Counted from the stretch's first letter, positions 8,910 to 17,475 are shown. The stretch: DNA of 29,320 bases from DAOQTX01 sp035340715 (GCA_035340715.1 DAOQTX010000036.1:1-29320); one strand, 5' to 3'. Numbers and translations are program-made. Notes: generated from the sequence alone by a model not told the origin.

Positions 8910-9209
8910 TTATACTCCACGTATTTTTTCTTTGTGTTTCGATATCTGCCTGCGTAAGGATTCAACAGCATTATCGGTTGCCTCTTCGAAGCTTTTACAT
9001 TGTTCTTTTGCAAATAATATCTTGCCTGGAATATTGAGCTTGATTTCCGCTACTTTATTGGCAGTATCCTCCGACTTTTCTAAACGAAGAAATACTTCCC
9101 CTTCCACAATGTTTTCATAAAAGTTGTTCAGTTTGGTTACTTTATCATTGATAAAATCAATTAGTTTCTGGTCTGCATCAAAATGAATGGATTGAATTCG
9201 AATGTTCAT
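8910..9209 (-). CDS. raiA: ribosome hibernation-promoting factor (HPF/RaiA family, short form)
   Basis: The protein is 99 residues from the ATG at 9209. It binds the decoding centre of idle ribosomes and blocks translation. It begins MNIRIQSIHFDADQKLIDFI and has the family's alternating strand-helix pattern, ending in the basic helix SLRRQISKHKEKIRGV. A longer frame starts at 9254, but its extra 15 residues are Lys/Tyr-rich, do not resemble the family and would overlap xerC, so 9209 is preferred. Only the short domain is present; there is no dimerisation extension of the long HPF type. It lies 25 bp after xerC, probably co-transcribed. Confidence 0.92.
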   Translation of the reverse strand: MNIRIQSIHFDADQKLIDFINDKVTKLNNFYENIVEGEVFLRLEKSEDTANKVAEIKLNIPGKILFAKEQCKSFEEATDNAVESLRRQISKHKEKIRGV

Positions 9210-9234
9210 AGTAGTATAATATATAAAAATTTTC

Positions 9235-10146
9235 TTATGCTTTAGGATGTGCATCCTTATAAGCTTTCTTTAGTTTTTCTATGCTGTTATGGGTATAAAC
9301 TTGGGTGGCTGCTAAACTTGAATGACCCAATAATTCCTTGATGGCATTAATATCGGCCCCATTGTTCAATAAATGTGTTGCAAAAGTGTGTCGCAATACG
9401 TGAGGACTTTTTTGATCCATACTGGTTACTCTACTCAATGCCTGTTTCACTAATTTATAAACGAATTTAGGGTACAATCTGTTACATGCATCGGTAAAAA
9501 AAAGTTGCTCACAATCTTTTTTCATCTCCGAAAGATAGTTAGTACGGCACTGCAAATAGCTGATCAATTTATTTTCTATATGAGCCGTTAAAGGAACTAT
9601 TCGTTCCTTATTTCTTTTGCCCAACACTTTTATACAGTGCGAATATGAATCAAAATCTCTTGGTTTTAATCCAATCAACTCTGACAATCGAATACCGGTA
9701 GCATATAATAGTTCCAGTATGCATTCATCTCTAATAGCAGAAAATGAATCTTCATTCTCATTCAATTCCAATAGCGCTTTCATTTTTGATTCTTCAACAA
9801 AACGAGGAAGTTTCTTTGGATTTTTGAGGTTACTAACCTTTAATAATGGGTTATGCTCCAGTTTTTTCTGCTTTTGAAGAAACCGAAAAAACGATTTAAA
9901 CGCAGATAGCTTTCGATTTACAGATCTTGGACTCACTCCTTTATCCATCATGTTTAGAACGAAGGAACGGATGACTTGATGGTTAATTTCAGTAATGAGC
10001 TGAGATTCAAAATGCAATCTCGAATATTCTATCAGTTGTTCGAGATCTTTGCTATACGAAAGGAGCGTGTGTTTAGAGTATCGTTTTTCAAGCTCTAAGT
10101 ATTGTAAAAAACGATCTGCGTTATATTTGATGGACAAATCTGACAT
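9235..10146 (-). CDS. xerC: tyrosine recombinase XerC-like
   Basis: 303 residues, the normal Xer length. The N-terminal SAM-like core-binding domain covers about 8-95 and the catalytic domain about 112-300. The catalytic set is complete: Arg153 (ATGIRLSEL), Lys177 (GKRNKER), His249 and Arg252 (HVLRHTFATHLL), His275 (LLGHSS) and Tyr284 (VYTH). Xer enzymes resolve chromosome dimers at dif. Placement between rpsU and raiA is the common chromosomal xerC context in this phylum, so this is a housekeeping recombinase rather than a mobile integrase. XerC versus XerD cannot be settled by sequence alone. Its ATG directly abuts the T run of a terminator. Confidence 0.9.
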   Translation of the reverse strand: MSDLSIKYNADRFLQYLELEKRYSKHTLLSYSKDLEQLIEYSRLHFESQLITEINHQVIRSFVLNMMDKGVSPRSVNRKLSAFKSFFRFLQKQKKLEHNPLLKVSNLKNPKKLPRFVEESKMKALLELNENEDSFSAIRDECILELLYATGIRLSELIGLKPRDFDSYSHCIKVLGKRNKERIVPLTAHIENKLISYLQCRTNYLSEMKKDCEQLFFTDACNRLYPKFVYKLVKQALSRVTSMDQKSPHVLRHTFATHLLNNGADINAIKELLGHSSLAATQVYTHNSIEKLKKAYKDAHPKA

Positions 10147-10188
10147 AAAAAAAAATCGTAAACAAATTTAATAAACCTGTTTACGATT
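10147..10188 (-). terminator. Rho-independent terminator after rpsU, abutting the xerC start
   Basis: On the minus strand, AATCGTAAACA and TGTTTACGATT form a perfect 11-bp stem around a 13-nt loop, followed directly by nine T residues. The last T is immediately followed by the xerC ATG (10146). It is 35 bp downstream of the rpsU stop. Confidence 0.85.
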
Positions 10189-10223
10189 CCCTATATCTAT
10201 ATGGAAGAAAATCTTCCTAAATA

Positions 10224-10421
10224 CTATTGATCGATGCTAGCGCCTTTTACTTTATCTCTGAAAACAGCACGTTTTACTGTGTTTCTGCGTGATACAGACT
10301 TCTTTTCAAAAGCTTGCCTCTCACGCAATTGACGAAGAATGCCGGTGCGCTCAAATTTCTTTTTGAACTTCTTTAAAGCTCTGTCAATGGTTTCGTTTTC
10401 TTTTACAGGAATAATTATCAT
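10224..10421 (-). CDS. rpsU: 30S ribosomal protein bS21
   Basis: 65 residues, highly basic (KKFKKKFERTGILRQLRERQ, then KKSVSRRNTVKRAVFRDK), matching the family length. bS21 sits at the 30S platform near the 3' end of 16S rRNA. In Flavobacterium it is known to help hide the anti-Shine-Dalgarno sequence, which explains why genes in this phylum rarely use one. This gene is the exception: GAGGTGA lies just upstream of its ATG (see the separate site). A terminator follows the gene. Confidence 0.97.
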   Translation of the reverse strand: MIIIPVKENETIDRALKKFKKKFERTGILRQLRERQAFEKKSVSRRNTVKRAVFRDKVKGASIDQ

Positions 10422-10425
10422 AAAA

Positions 10426-10432
10426 TCACCTC
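10426..10432 (-). promoter_or_regulatory. strong Shine-Dalgarno sequence of rpsU
   Basis: GAGGTGA lies 4 nt before the rpsU ATG on the minus strand. It is complementary to the 16S 3' tail at the optimal distance. I saw no comparable site before any other gene in the window. Confidence 0.9.
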
Positions 10433-10449
10433 AGTTTTTTTTGGGATTG

Positions 10450-10457
10450 CAAAGGTA
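10450..10457 (-). promoter_or_regulatory. rpsU promoter -7 element
   Basis: TACCTTTG on the minus strand, then CAATCCCAAAAAA, identical to the tRNA-tuf operon start. No clear TTTG is found 19-21 nt upstream, so the -33 part is weak. The leader would be about 25 nt. Confidence 0.7.
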
Positions 10458-10555
10458 AGTAATTCTATCTAACCATTGATCTATTTTTTAATATTTATTT
10501 GCGTAACAAACGGCAATAGGTTCAAACTAAAATCTTTCGTTTCGACTTGATTTGG

Positions 10556-10563
10556 TACTTTTG
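10556..10563 (+). promoter_or_regulatory. pyrG promoter -7 element
   Basis: TACTTTTG matches TAnnTTTG, 46 bp before the pyrG ATG; the -33 region is not clear (TTTC about 17 nt upstream). Confidence 0.55.
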
Positions 10564-10609
10564 TGCCCTGTTAATCGAAAATTACAATAAAACAGGAATC
10601 TAAAAGCTT

Positions 10610-12220
10610 ATGTCGGGTGTCAAATACGTATTTGTAACCGGTGGAGTTACATCTTCATTGGGAAAAGGAATTATATCGGCTTCATTAGCAAAACTATTGC
10701 AAGCAAGAGGATACAGGGTAACCATTCAAAAACTTGACCCTTACATAAATGTTGATCCCGGAACTTTAAACCCATATGAACATGGCGAGTGCTTTGTAAC
10801 GGATGATGGTGCTGAAACGGACTTAGATCTTGGTCATTATGAGCGTTTTCTGAATATCAATACGTCTCAGGCGAATAATGTAACCACCGGAAGAATTTAT
10901 CAAAGTGTGATTAACAGAGAAAGAGATGGAGCCTATCTGGGTAAAACCGTTCAAGTAATTCCGCATATAACTGATGAAATAAAAAGATCGGTTCAACTCC
11001 TAGGAGAAACAGGAAATTTTGAAGTGGTCATAACTGAAATTGGTGGAACAGTTGGTGACATTGAGTCCTTGCCCTACATTGAAGCCGTACGACAATTGAT
11101 TTGGGAATTAGGCCCCAACAATACTTGCGTCATTCATCTTACACTTCTTCCATACCTAGCTACAACCGGTGAGCTTAAAACAAAACCAACTCAACATTCT
11201 GTAAAAACTTTGCTTGAATACGGCATTCAACCTGATGTGTTGGTATGCAGAACTGAGCGAAATATGAGCATGGATTTAAAAAGAAAAATTGCTCTGTTTT
11301 GCAATGTAAATATCAACTCCGTTATTGAATCTATTGATGCTTCAACCATTTACGATGTGCCTATTTTAATGATGAAGGAACAATTAGACAAAGTGGTTTT
11401 AACAAAGCTGAAACTTTCTTCAAAAACGGAACCCGACATGGATCAATGGAAAACGTTTTTAGGAAAGTTAAAAAATCCGGTTAATCGTATAACGATCGGA
11501 ATTGTAGGGAAATATATCGAATTGAAAGATGCATACAAGTCTATTAATGAATCGCTGATTCATGCTGGAGTTAGTAATGAATGTGAAGTAGACATTCAAT
11601 GGATTCATAGTGAAAAAATTGATCAGGAAAATGTTGCTGAAAAACTAAAAGGATTACACGGAGCAGTAGTAGCACCAGGCTTCGGAGATAGAGGTATAGA
11701 AGGAAAAATAGAAGCAATAAAATATTTAAGAGAACAGCAAATACCTTTCCTTGGCATATGCTTGGGAATGCAATGTGCGGTTATTGAATTTGCTCGAAAT
11801 GTTTTGCGCTATAAAGATGCTCATAGTACTGAAATGTTTCCAGAATCAAAGCATCCGGTTATTGATATTATGCAAGGGCAAAAAAGTATTACCAAAAAAG
11901 GTGGAACCATGCGATTGGGCTTATACCCTTGTACCATCAATAAAGGCACTAAAGCTTTTCAGGTATATGGAAAACAAAAAGTATCTGAAAGACACCGTCA
12001 CCGTTACGAGTTCAACAATAAATACCGAGATGCATTTCAAAAAGCAGGAATGCTACTGAGCGGAATAAATCCGGTTGAAGACTTGGTTGAGATTATAGAG
12101 TTAAAAGATCATCCATGGTTTATAGGAGTGCAATTTCATCCCGAATATAGAAGCACTGTTGAAAATCCACATCCTTTGTTTGTCAAGTTTATTAAAGCTT
12201 CTATAGATCATAGCAAATAA
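10610..12220 (+). CDS. pyrG: CTP synthase
   Basis: 536 residues. It converts UTP to CTP using ATP and glutamine, the last step of pyrimidine nucleotide synthesis. The synthase domain (about 1-265) opens with KYVFVTGGVTSSLGKGI, the ATP loop, followed by LDPYINVDPGTLNPYEHGE. The class I glutamine amidotransferase domain (about 295-535) has the nucleophile Cys384 in GICLGMQ and the His510/Glu512 pair in QFHPEY. It is monocistronic: a bidirectional terminator follows and the next gene converges on it. Confidence 0.98.
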   Translation: MSGVKYVFVTGGVTSSLGKGIISASLAKLLQARGYRVTIQKLDPYINVDPGTLNPYEHGECFVTDDGAETDLDLGHYERFLNINTSQANNVTTGRIYQSVINRERDGAYLGKTVQVIPHITDEIKRSVQLLGETGNFEVVITEIGGTVGDIESLPYIEAVRQLIWELGPNNTCVIHLTLLPYLATTGELKTKPTQHSVKTLLEYGIQPDVLVCRTERNMSMDLKRKIALFCNVNINSVIESIDASTIYDVPILMMKEQLDKVVLTKLKLSSKTEPDMDQWKTFLGKLKNPVNRITIGIVGKYIELKDAYKSINESLIHAGVSNECEVDIQWIHSEKIDQENVAEKLKGLHGAVVAPGFGDRGIEGKIEAIKYLREQQIPFLGICLGMQCAVIEFARNVLRYKDAHSTEMFPESKHPVIDIMQGQKSITKKGGTMRLGLYPCTINKGTKAFQVYGKQKVSERHRHRYEFNNKYRDAFQKAGMLLSGINPVEDLVEIIELKDHPWFIGVQFHPEYRSTVENPHPLFVKFIKASIDHSK

Positions 12221-12221
12221 A

Positions 12222-12251
12222 AAAAGAGCTTACGAAAACGTAAACTCTTTT
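12222..12251. terminator. bidirectional terminator between pyrG and the porin gene
   Basis: AAAAGAGCTTACG and CGTAAACTCTTTT form a 13-bp stem with one mismatch and a tetraloop of A. A and T runs flank it on both sides, so it can serve both converging genes. Confidence 0.8.
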
Positions 12252-12272
12252 CTCTGTTTGTTTGGTTGTTGT

Positions 12273-13580
12273 TTAAAATTTCAAATCTACTCCGAGCGCA
12301 AATGTATTCATGCTGTTGTTTACAGTAGCGGTTACATCCATTGGAGCCAAATTCAATACCTTTATCGTATCGTCTTTTTTCCACATAGTATGCGCATATC
12401 CTGCATTAAAAGCAATCATTTCATTTAGTTTAAACTTAACTCCCGTATTGATACTGGTATTATCACCATAAACGACTTCAAAAGCACCAAGATTGGTATA
12501 ATAGCCATCGCGGTCGTTCCAGGAAAAGTCGGTTTTAACTACGCCTACACTCCATAAGAACTTATTTGTGAAAGCATATTCCGCAGCCATGGCATACGAG
12601 CTTGCATTTCCAGCCAAATCTGAATTTGCCTTTTCAGCAGTCGCTAAACCTGATTTACCCCAGTCGGCATTCTCTTGAAAATATGCATTATACTCCGCTA
12701 ATAGAGTCAATTTTGTATTAACATGATAGCGAATACCTGTGGCTAAAACAGCTGGTAAATCTCGGCTATGTGTTTCTCCTTGTGTACTTAAACCAAAATC
12801 ATCTTTAGTAATATTGGTTTTAAAATCTAAAGGAACAGCCGTTTCATATCGAACTGTGAAACCCCAATTGGTACTAGGTGTTATCATAACTCCCAAGCTG
12901 GCATTCATGCCACTTGCCTTATCTTCTACATCATACGACAGAGTTTGATCAGGCAAATCAAATGGAGATCCGCTAAGTGTAATTCCTGCTTTAGATGTGT
13001 TGTTAGCTGTTGTGTAACGGATATTCGCTCCAAAAGAGAACTTATCGTTTACTGAATACGCAGCTCCTAACATAGTCGTTAAGTAGTAGGATGAAGCTTC
13101 CAAATACTGATCTGTTGTTGTGGTATAAGCACCTTGAGCAGCCATCAAAGTCATCAATCCAATCATGTCGGTTGTAATTGATCCTTTTGGATAGTTTGCG
13201 GTAGCTCCACCACCGGAAATAAATACCCCACCTGTATAAGCCCAGTTTCCTCTATTGAAACTGGCATATAAGTTAGGTAATAAAGCATCGCTTCCACTTT
13301 GTGTAAACGATTTGGTTCCTTCGCCCATTCCCATATCATAGGAGTGAGTAGGCTTACGAAATAGAGACTGGTTACCAATGGTAATGTGAAAACCATCGCC
13401 CAATCTAGAGGCTCCTGCCGGATTAAAAACAACTGCATCCGTCCCATCTGTGCTTGCATTTCGTGCAGCGGTCCTAATCCATTCCGGGCTTAGGTTAGCC
13501 AAATTATCCATCTGGGCACGAACATCAGAAGCTTGTAATGCGGCCAATAAAATTAATGTACCGAAAATTTTAGCATTCAT
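12273..13580 (-). CDS. outer-membrane transport protein, OmpP1/FadL family
   Basis: 435 residues. An N-terminal signal peptide (about 1-22, ending VRA before Gln) is followed by the family's N-terminal hatch motif around residues 48-60 (DAVVFNPAGASRLGDG). Alternating-hydrophobic strands then run to a C-terminal Phe (FALGVDLKF), typical of an outer-membrane beta barrel. Members take up hydrophobic compounds such as long-chain fatty acids; the substrate here cannot be inferred. It stands alone, convergent with pyrG and divergent from purM. I could not find a consensus promoter in the 158-bp divergent gap on its side. Confidence 0.88.
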   Translation of the reverse strand: MNAKIFGTLILLAALQASDVRAQMDNLANLSPEWIRTAARNASTDGTDAVVFNPAGASRLGDGFHITIGNQSLFRKPTHSYDMGMGEGTKSFTQSGSDALLPNLYASFNRGNWAYTGGVFISGGGATANYPKGSITTDMIGLMTLMAAQGAYTTTTDQYLEASSYYLTTMLGAAYSVNDKFSFGANIRYTTANNTSKAGITLSGSPFDLPDQTLSYDVEDKASGMNASLGVMITPSTNWGFTVRYETAVPLDFKTNITKDDFGLSTQGETHSRDLPAVLATGIRYHVNTKLTLLAEYNAYFQENADWGKSGLATAEKANSDLAGNASSYAMAAEYAFTNKFLWSVGVVKTDFSWNDRDGYYTNLGAFEVVYGDNTSINTGVKFKLNEMIAFNAGYAHTMWKKDDTIKVLNLAPMDVTATVNNSMNTFALGVDLKF

Positions 13581-13725
13581 GATATTTCATTTTTGTGATT
13601 TATAGCTGCTTATACACTCGATGAAGCAATTGGGTTACAAATAGTTCAAAAACGCATCAATTATAACACATTTAAAAAATTATAGTCCTAATCGTCTGGC
13701 CTTTCATCAAGCCCAAACAATCTCT

Positions 13726-13733
13726 TACCTTTG
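13726..13733 (+). promoter_or_regulatory. purM promoter -7 element, almost at the start codon
   Basis: TACCTTTG ends 5 bp before the purM ATG. A start site a few bases downstream leaves a leader of about 0-3 nt. Confidence 0.65.
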
Positions 13734-13738
13734 ACCCA

Positions 13739-14935
13739 ATGAATTCAACGAACGACAGATATGGGCTTCGTGGGGTATCATCTGCTAAAGAAGAGGTACA
13801 TCAAGCCATAAAGGACAGCGACAAAGGAATTTTCCCAAATGCATTTTGTAAAATTCTACCCGACATTTTAGGAAATGATCCCAACTACTGTAATATCATG
13901 CATGCCGATGGAGCTGGAACTAAGTCTTCACTAGCCTATATGTATTGGAAAGAAACTGGCGACCTATCGGTATGGAAGGGCATTGCTCAAGATGCTTTGG
14001 TCATGAATTTAGATGATTTATTATGTGTGGGTGCGACTTCAAATATTTTAGTTTCATCTACTATTGGAAGGAATAAAAATCTAATCACTGGAGAAATAAT
14101 AAAGTCATTGATTGATGGCACTAATGAGTTTATAGAATCAATGAGACCATACAGCATTGACATGCACTTGTGCGGTGGCGAAACTGCTGATGTAGGAGAT
14201 CTGGTGCGTACCATTATAGTGGATAGCACTTTTACATGCCGCTTACCCAAAACACTTGTTATTGATAATGCCAACATCGGACCCGGGCAGGTTATCGTTG
14301 GGCTTTCCTCTTTCGGAAAAACAAACTATGAAAACGACTACAATGGTGGTATGGGGAGTAATGGTCTTACTTCTGCCCGTCATGATGTGTTCTCAAAATA
14401 TTTGAGTAGAAAATTTCCAGAGTCATATGACTCTTCTGTTCCATTGGCCTTGCTTTATTCAGGGAAAAGAAAACTAAATGAGTCTATTGATATTCAATAC
14501 AAAGAACAAACCTATGCCACAGATTATGGCAAATTGGTTTTATCGCCAACCCGTACCTATGCTCCTGTGATTCAAAAGATTTTGGATCAACATCGCGCTG
14601 CGATTAAAGGCATGGTGCATTGCTCGGGTGGAGCTCAAACAAAAGTTTTACATTTCATTCAACAACTCCATGTCATTAAAGACAACTTGTTTGAAACACC
14701 CCCTTTATTCAAAATCATTCAAGCAGAATCAAACACGGATTGGAAAGAAATGTATCGGGTGTTTAACATGGGACATCGAATGGAAATTTATACCGATCAA
14801 GCGACTGCAGCTTCCATTATTAAAATTGCAGAATCATTTAATCTCGAAGCTAAAATCATAGGACGATGCCAAGCACATAATGGGAAAAAAGTTACTATTC
14901 AATCCGAGCATGGTCATTTTGAATACACTAGTTAA
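13739..14935 (+). CDS. purM: phosphoribosylformylglycinamidine cyclo-ligase (AIR synthetase)
   Basis: 398 residues, the longer Bacteroidota form. It closes the imidazole ring in purine synthesis using ATP. Signatures are HADGAGTKSSLAYMYW at about 54-69, GGETADVGDLVRTIIVDST in the middle, and YNGGMGSNGLTSARHDVF at about 200. The first ATG gives the conserved RYGLRGVSSAKEEV start, so the very short leader seems real. The stop is 43 bp before prfA, which has its own promoter element in that gap. Confidence 0.95.
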   Translation: MNSTNDRYGLRGVSSAKEEVHQAIKDSDKGIFPNAFCKILPDILGNDPNYCNIMHADGAGTKSSLAYMYWKETGDLSVWKGIAQDALVMNLDDLLCVGATSNILVSSTIGRNKNLITGEIIKSLIDGTNEFIESMRPYSIDMHLCGGETADVGDLVRTIIVDSTFTCRLPKTLVIDNANIGPGQVIVGLSSFGKTNYENDYNGGMGSNGLTSARHDVFSKYLSRKFPESYDSSVPLALLYSGKRKLNESIDIQYKEQTYATDYGKLVLSPTRTYAPVIQKILDQHRAAIKGMVHCSGGAQTKVLHFIQQLHVIKDNLFETPPLFKIIQAESNTDWKEMYRVFNMGHRMEIYTDQATAASIIKIAESFNLEAKIIGRCQAHNGKKVTIQSEHGHFEYTS

Positions 14936-14949
14936 TCGCTATGAATTTT

Positions 14950-14957
14950 TACCTTTG
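14950..14957 (+). promoter_or_regulatory. prfA promoter -7 element
   Basis: TACCTTTG lies 21 bp before the GTG start of prfA; no clear -33 TTTG is found at the usual distance. Confidence 0.55.
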
Positions 14958-14978
14958 CACTCCGAAAAATCTGAATAG

Positions 14979-16049
14979 GTGTTAGAAAAACTGGAATCAA
15001 TACAAAAGCGTTGGCAAGAAATCGGAGATCAATTATCTGATCCATCTATCATGTCCGACATGAAACGATATACCCAACTGAGTCGTTCCTACAAAGAAAT
15101 GGAAAGAGTAGTTGACGCTTTCAAAACATATAAAAATGTATTGTCCAATCTAACTCATGCTAAGGACATGCTGATCAATGAAAAAGATGATGAGATGCGT
15201 GAGATGGCAAGAAACGAATTGGAATTACTCAACGAACAAAAGGAACAGCTAGAAGAAGAAATTAAAATTCTTCTCATTCCTTCCGATCCCGAAGATTCGA
15301 AAAATGCTATTGTTGAAATTAGAGCCGGTACCGGAGGCGATGAAGCAAGTTTGTTTGCCGGAGACTTGTATCGAATGTACACTCGCTATTGTGAGCAAAG
15401 AGGATGGAAAACCGAATTGGTTGATTTTACCGATGGAACAGCTGGTGGCTATAAAGAGGTTATATTTAATGTAAATGCCGATGGCGCTTATGGGGTTTTA
15501 AAATACGAATCGGGTGTTCATCGTGTTCAAAGAGTACCGGATACCGAAACGCAAGGTCGTGTACACACATCAGCCGCCTCGGTTGTAGTATTGCCCGAAG
15601 CAGATGAGGTTGATGTGGAAATTAATCCGGCTGATATTGAATTGCAGACCGCGCGCTCGGGGGGTGCAGGTGGACAAAACGTTAACAAAGTAGAAACTAA
15701 AGTTCTCCTCACACATAAACCTACCGGAATTATGGTAACCTGTCAGGTAGAACGTTCGCAGCACGGAAACAGAGAAAGGGCAATGAAAATGCTGGCCTCT
15801 AAACTATACGAAATCGAACTCCAAAAGCATTTGGATAGCATTTCGAAGAAAAGAAAGACGATGGTTTCAACAGGAGATCGAAGTGCAAAAATCAGAACCT
15901 ATAACTATCCGCAAAGTCGCGTTACCGATCATCGAATAGGATTAAGTACTTATAACCTTCCTATTTTTATGGGAGGCGATATTCAAGAATTCATTGATGC
16001 ACTTCAAGTAGCTGAAAATGCTGAAAAAATGAAAGAGGCAACTGTTTAA
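14979..16049 (+). CDS. prfA: peptide chain release factor 1
   Basis: 356 residues from a GTG start. It releases the peptide at UAA and UAG. The N-terminal coiled-coil domain (about 1-100, rich in Glu/Lys) leads to VEIRAGTGGDEASLFAGDLY. The catalytic GGQ is at residues 231-233 (SGGAGGQNVNKVET). The RF1 rather than RF2 assignment rests on overall length and the N-terminal form; I did not isolate a PxT codon-recognition tripeptide by eye. Its stop overlaps the pyrF ATG (TAATG), implying coupled translation. Confidence 0.95.
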   Translation: MLEKLESIQKRWQEIGDQLSDPSIMSDMKRYTQLSRSYKEMERVVDAFKTYKNVLSNLTHAKDMLINEKDDEMREMARNELELLNEQKEQLEEEIKILLIPSDPEDSKNAIVEIRAGTGGDEASLFAGDLYRMYTRYCEQRGWKTELVDFTDGTAGGYKEVIFNVNADGAYGVLKYESGVHRVQRVPDTETQGRVHTSAASVVVLPEADEVDVEINPADIELQTARSGGAGGQNVNKVETKVLLTHKPTGIMVTCQVERSQHGNRERAMKMLASKLYEIELQKHLDSISKKRKTMVSTGDRSAKIRTYNYPQSRVTDHRIGLSTYNLPIFMGGDIQEFIDALQVAENAEKMKEATV

Positions 16050-16867
16050 TGAATGCCCACCAATTATATCAAAACATTAAACTAAAGAAGAGCTATCTCT
16101 GTATAGGTTTAGATACAGATATATCCAAAATTCCTTCGCACTTATTGTTGCATGATGATCCCGTTTTTGAATTCAACAAAGCCATCATTGATCTAACACA
16201 TGATTTATGTGTAGCCTATAAACCCAATATTGCATTTTACGAATCGATGGGAAGTAAAGGATGGGATTCACTTCAAAAAACACTCCAACATATTCCCAAC
16301 AATATTTTAACCATAGCTGATGCTAAACGAGGCGATATTGGAAACACGGCAGAAATGTATGCCAATACATTTTTCAATACCTACTCATTCGATGGGGTAA
16401 CTATTGCTCCTTATATGGGTTTTGATAGCATTGCTCCCTTTCTAAAACATAAAAACAAGTGGTCAATCGTTTTAGCACTTACCAGCAATAAAGGCAGTGA
16501 AGATTTTCAAATGCTTAAAGTAGATTCCGGTCCTTATGTTTATGAAGAAGTGATTCGCAAATGCATTACATGGAGCAATGAAGATCAATTGATGTTGGTT
16601 GTTGGAGCCACCAATGAAAATCATTTTAAATCCATTCGATCCATTGCTCCGCATCATTTCTTTTTAGTGCCGGGTATTGGAGCACAAGGAGGCGATTTAG
16701 AAAGTGTTTCTAAAAATTGTTTTAATTCTTCTTGTGGAATTTTGGTAAATGCATCCCGCTCTATTCTATATGCTTCTTCGGATAAAGATTTTGCTGCAGC
16801 CGCTCGAAATGAGGCTTTGAAACTTCAACAACAAATGGAACATTTGTTGGCAGAAGAAAATATTTAA
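16049..16867 (+). CDS. pyrF: orotidine 5'-phosphate decarboxylase, type 2
   Basis: 272 residues, the long type 2 form. It makes UMP from OMP. The catalytic segment is ADAKRGDIGNTAEMYA with Lys93 between Asp residues; SYLCIGLDTD is at the N-terminus and the phosphate-binding VPGIGAQGGD and NASRSI segments are near the C-terminus. Translation is coupled to prfA by a one-base overlap. Its stop directly touches the stop of the converging yajQ, with no spacer and no obvious terminator. Confidence 0.96.
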   Translation: MNAHQLYQNIKLKKSYLCIGLDTDISKIPSHLLLHDDPVFEFNKAIIDLTHDLCVAYKPNIAFYESMGSKGWDSLQKTLQHIPNNILTIADAKRGDIGNTAEMYANTFFNTYSFDGVTIAPYMGFDSIAPFLKHKNKWSIVLALTSNKGSEDFQMLKVDSGPYVYEEVIRKCITWSNEDQLMLVVGATNENHFKSIRSIAPHHFFLVPGIGAQGGDLESVSKNCFNSSCGILVNASRSILYASSDKDFAAAARNEALKLQQQMEHLLAEENI

Positions 16868-17359
16868 TCAGTTTCTGAAATTCCCAGAATCAATCGGAAT
16901 TCCAAAATCACTTGCCTTTATTTCTGAAATTATTTTTTGCAGATCATCTATTTTTTTTGCGGTCACTCTTACTTGCTCATCCATTATCTGAGCCTGTACT
17001 TTTAATCCACCTTCTTTAATTTGCTTTACTATTTTCTTTGCGGTTTCTTTATCAATCCCTTTTTTGATTTTCACATCCTTACGAATCATGTTTCCGGAGG
17101 CATATTTTTCTTTACCAAAATCCAGACAACGTGAATCGAGCCCCTGCTTCATCATTCGGCTAATAATTATTCCGCGTATGGTTTCCATACGCATATCGTC
17201 TTCGGTAATAATGGTTATGGTCATCTCTTTCTTGTCCAGTTCTACACTCGTTTTCGAACCATGAAAGTCATATCGATTCGCTAATTCTTTATTGGCGGTA
17301 TTGATGGCATTGTCCAATTTCTGAACATCTACTTCGCTGGTAAAATCAAAAGACGGCAT
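16868..17359 (-). CDS. yajQ: YajQ-family cyclic-di-GMP/nucleotide-binding protein
   Basis: 163 residues, full length for UPF0234. It begins MPSFDFTSEVDVQKLDNAIN and has the NRYDFHGSKTSVEL and GNMIRKDVKIKKGIDKETAK motifs, with two similar alpha-beta halves. Homologues bind RNA or cyclic di-GMP and influence transcription. The role here is not defined by context; it converges on pyrF. Confidence 0.93.
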   Translation of the reverse strand: MPSFDFTSEVDVQKLDNAINTANKELANRYDFHGSKTSVELDKKEMTITIITEDDMRMETIRGIIISRMMKQGLDSRCLDFGKEKYASGNMIRKDVKIKKGIDKETAKKIVKQIKEGGLKVQAQIMDEQVRVTAKKIDDLQKIISEIKASDFGIPIDSGNFRN

Positions 17360-17374
17360 ATTTTATATTTTTTG

Positions 17375-17405
17375 TAAAATTAAAGTAAAAATATGCTCCT
17401 ACAAA
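17375..17405 (-). promoter_or_regulatory. yajQ promoter
   Basis: On the minus strand, TTTG (17405-17402), 19 nt, then TAATTTTA (17382-17375), seven of eight bases of the -7 consensus. It lies 15 bp before the yajQ start. Confidence 0.55.
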
Positions 17406-17475
17406 TGAACAATTGGTATGTCGGTATTATTATTAATACATGATTCGTATCACTCGTGAAAAGCTTAGAATTTAA

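Noticed and set aside
9210..9254. Longer raiA start adding 15 residues
   Set aside because: The extra residues do not resemble the family and would overlap xerC; the conserved protein starts at the ATG at 9209.
9235..10146. Mobile-element integrase
   Set aside because: Length, full Xer catalytic set and the rpsU-raiA context mark a housekeeping XerC.
13163..13459. 98-residue frame overlapping the FadL-type gene
   Set aside because: Same-strand alternate frame within the signal-peptide end of a clear barrel protein; no homology signal.
13581..13738. Consensus promoter for the FadL-type gene
   Set aside because: ACTATTTG near 13640 fits only poorly (two mismatches in the key positions), so it was not annotated.
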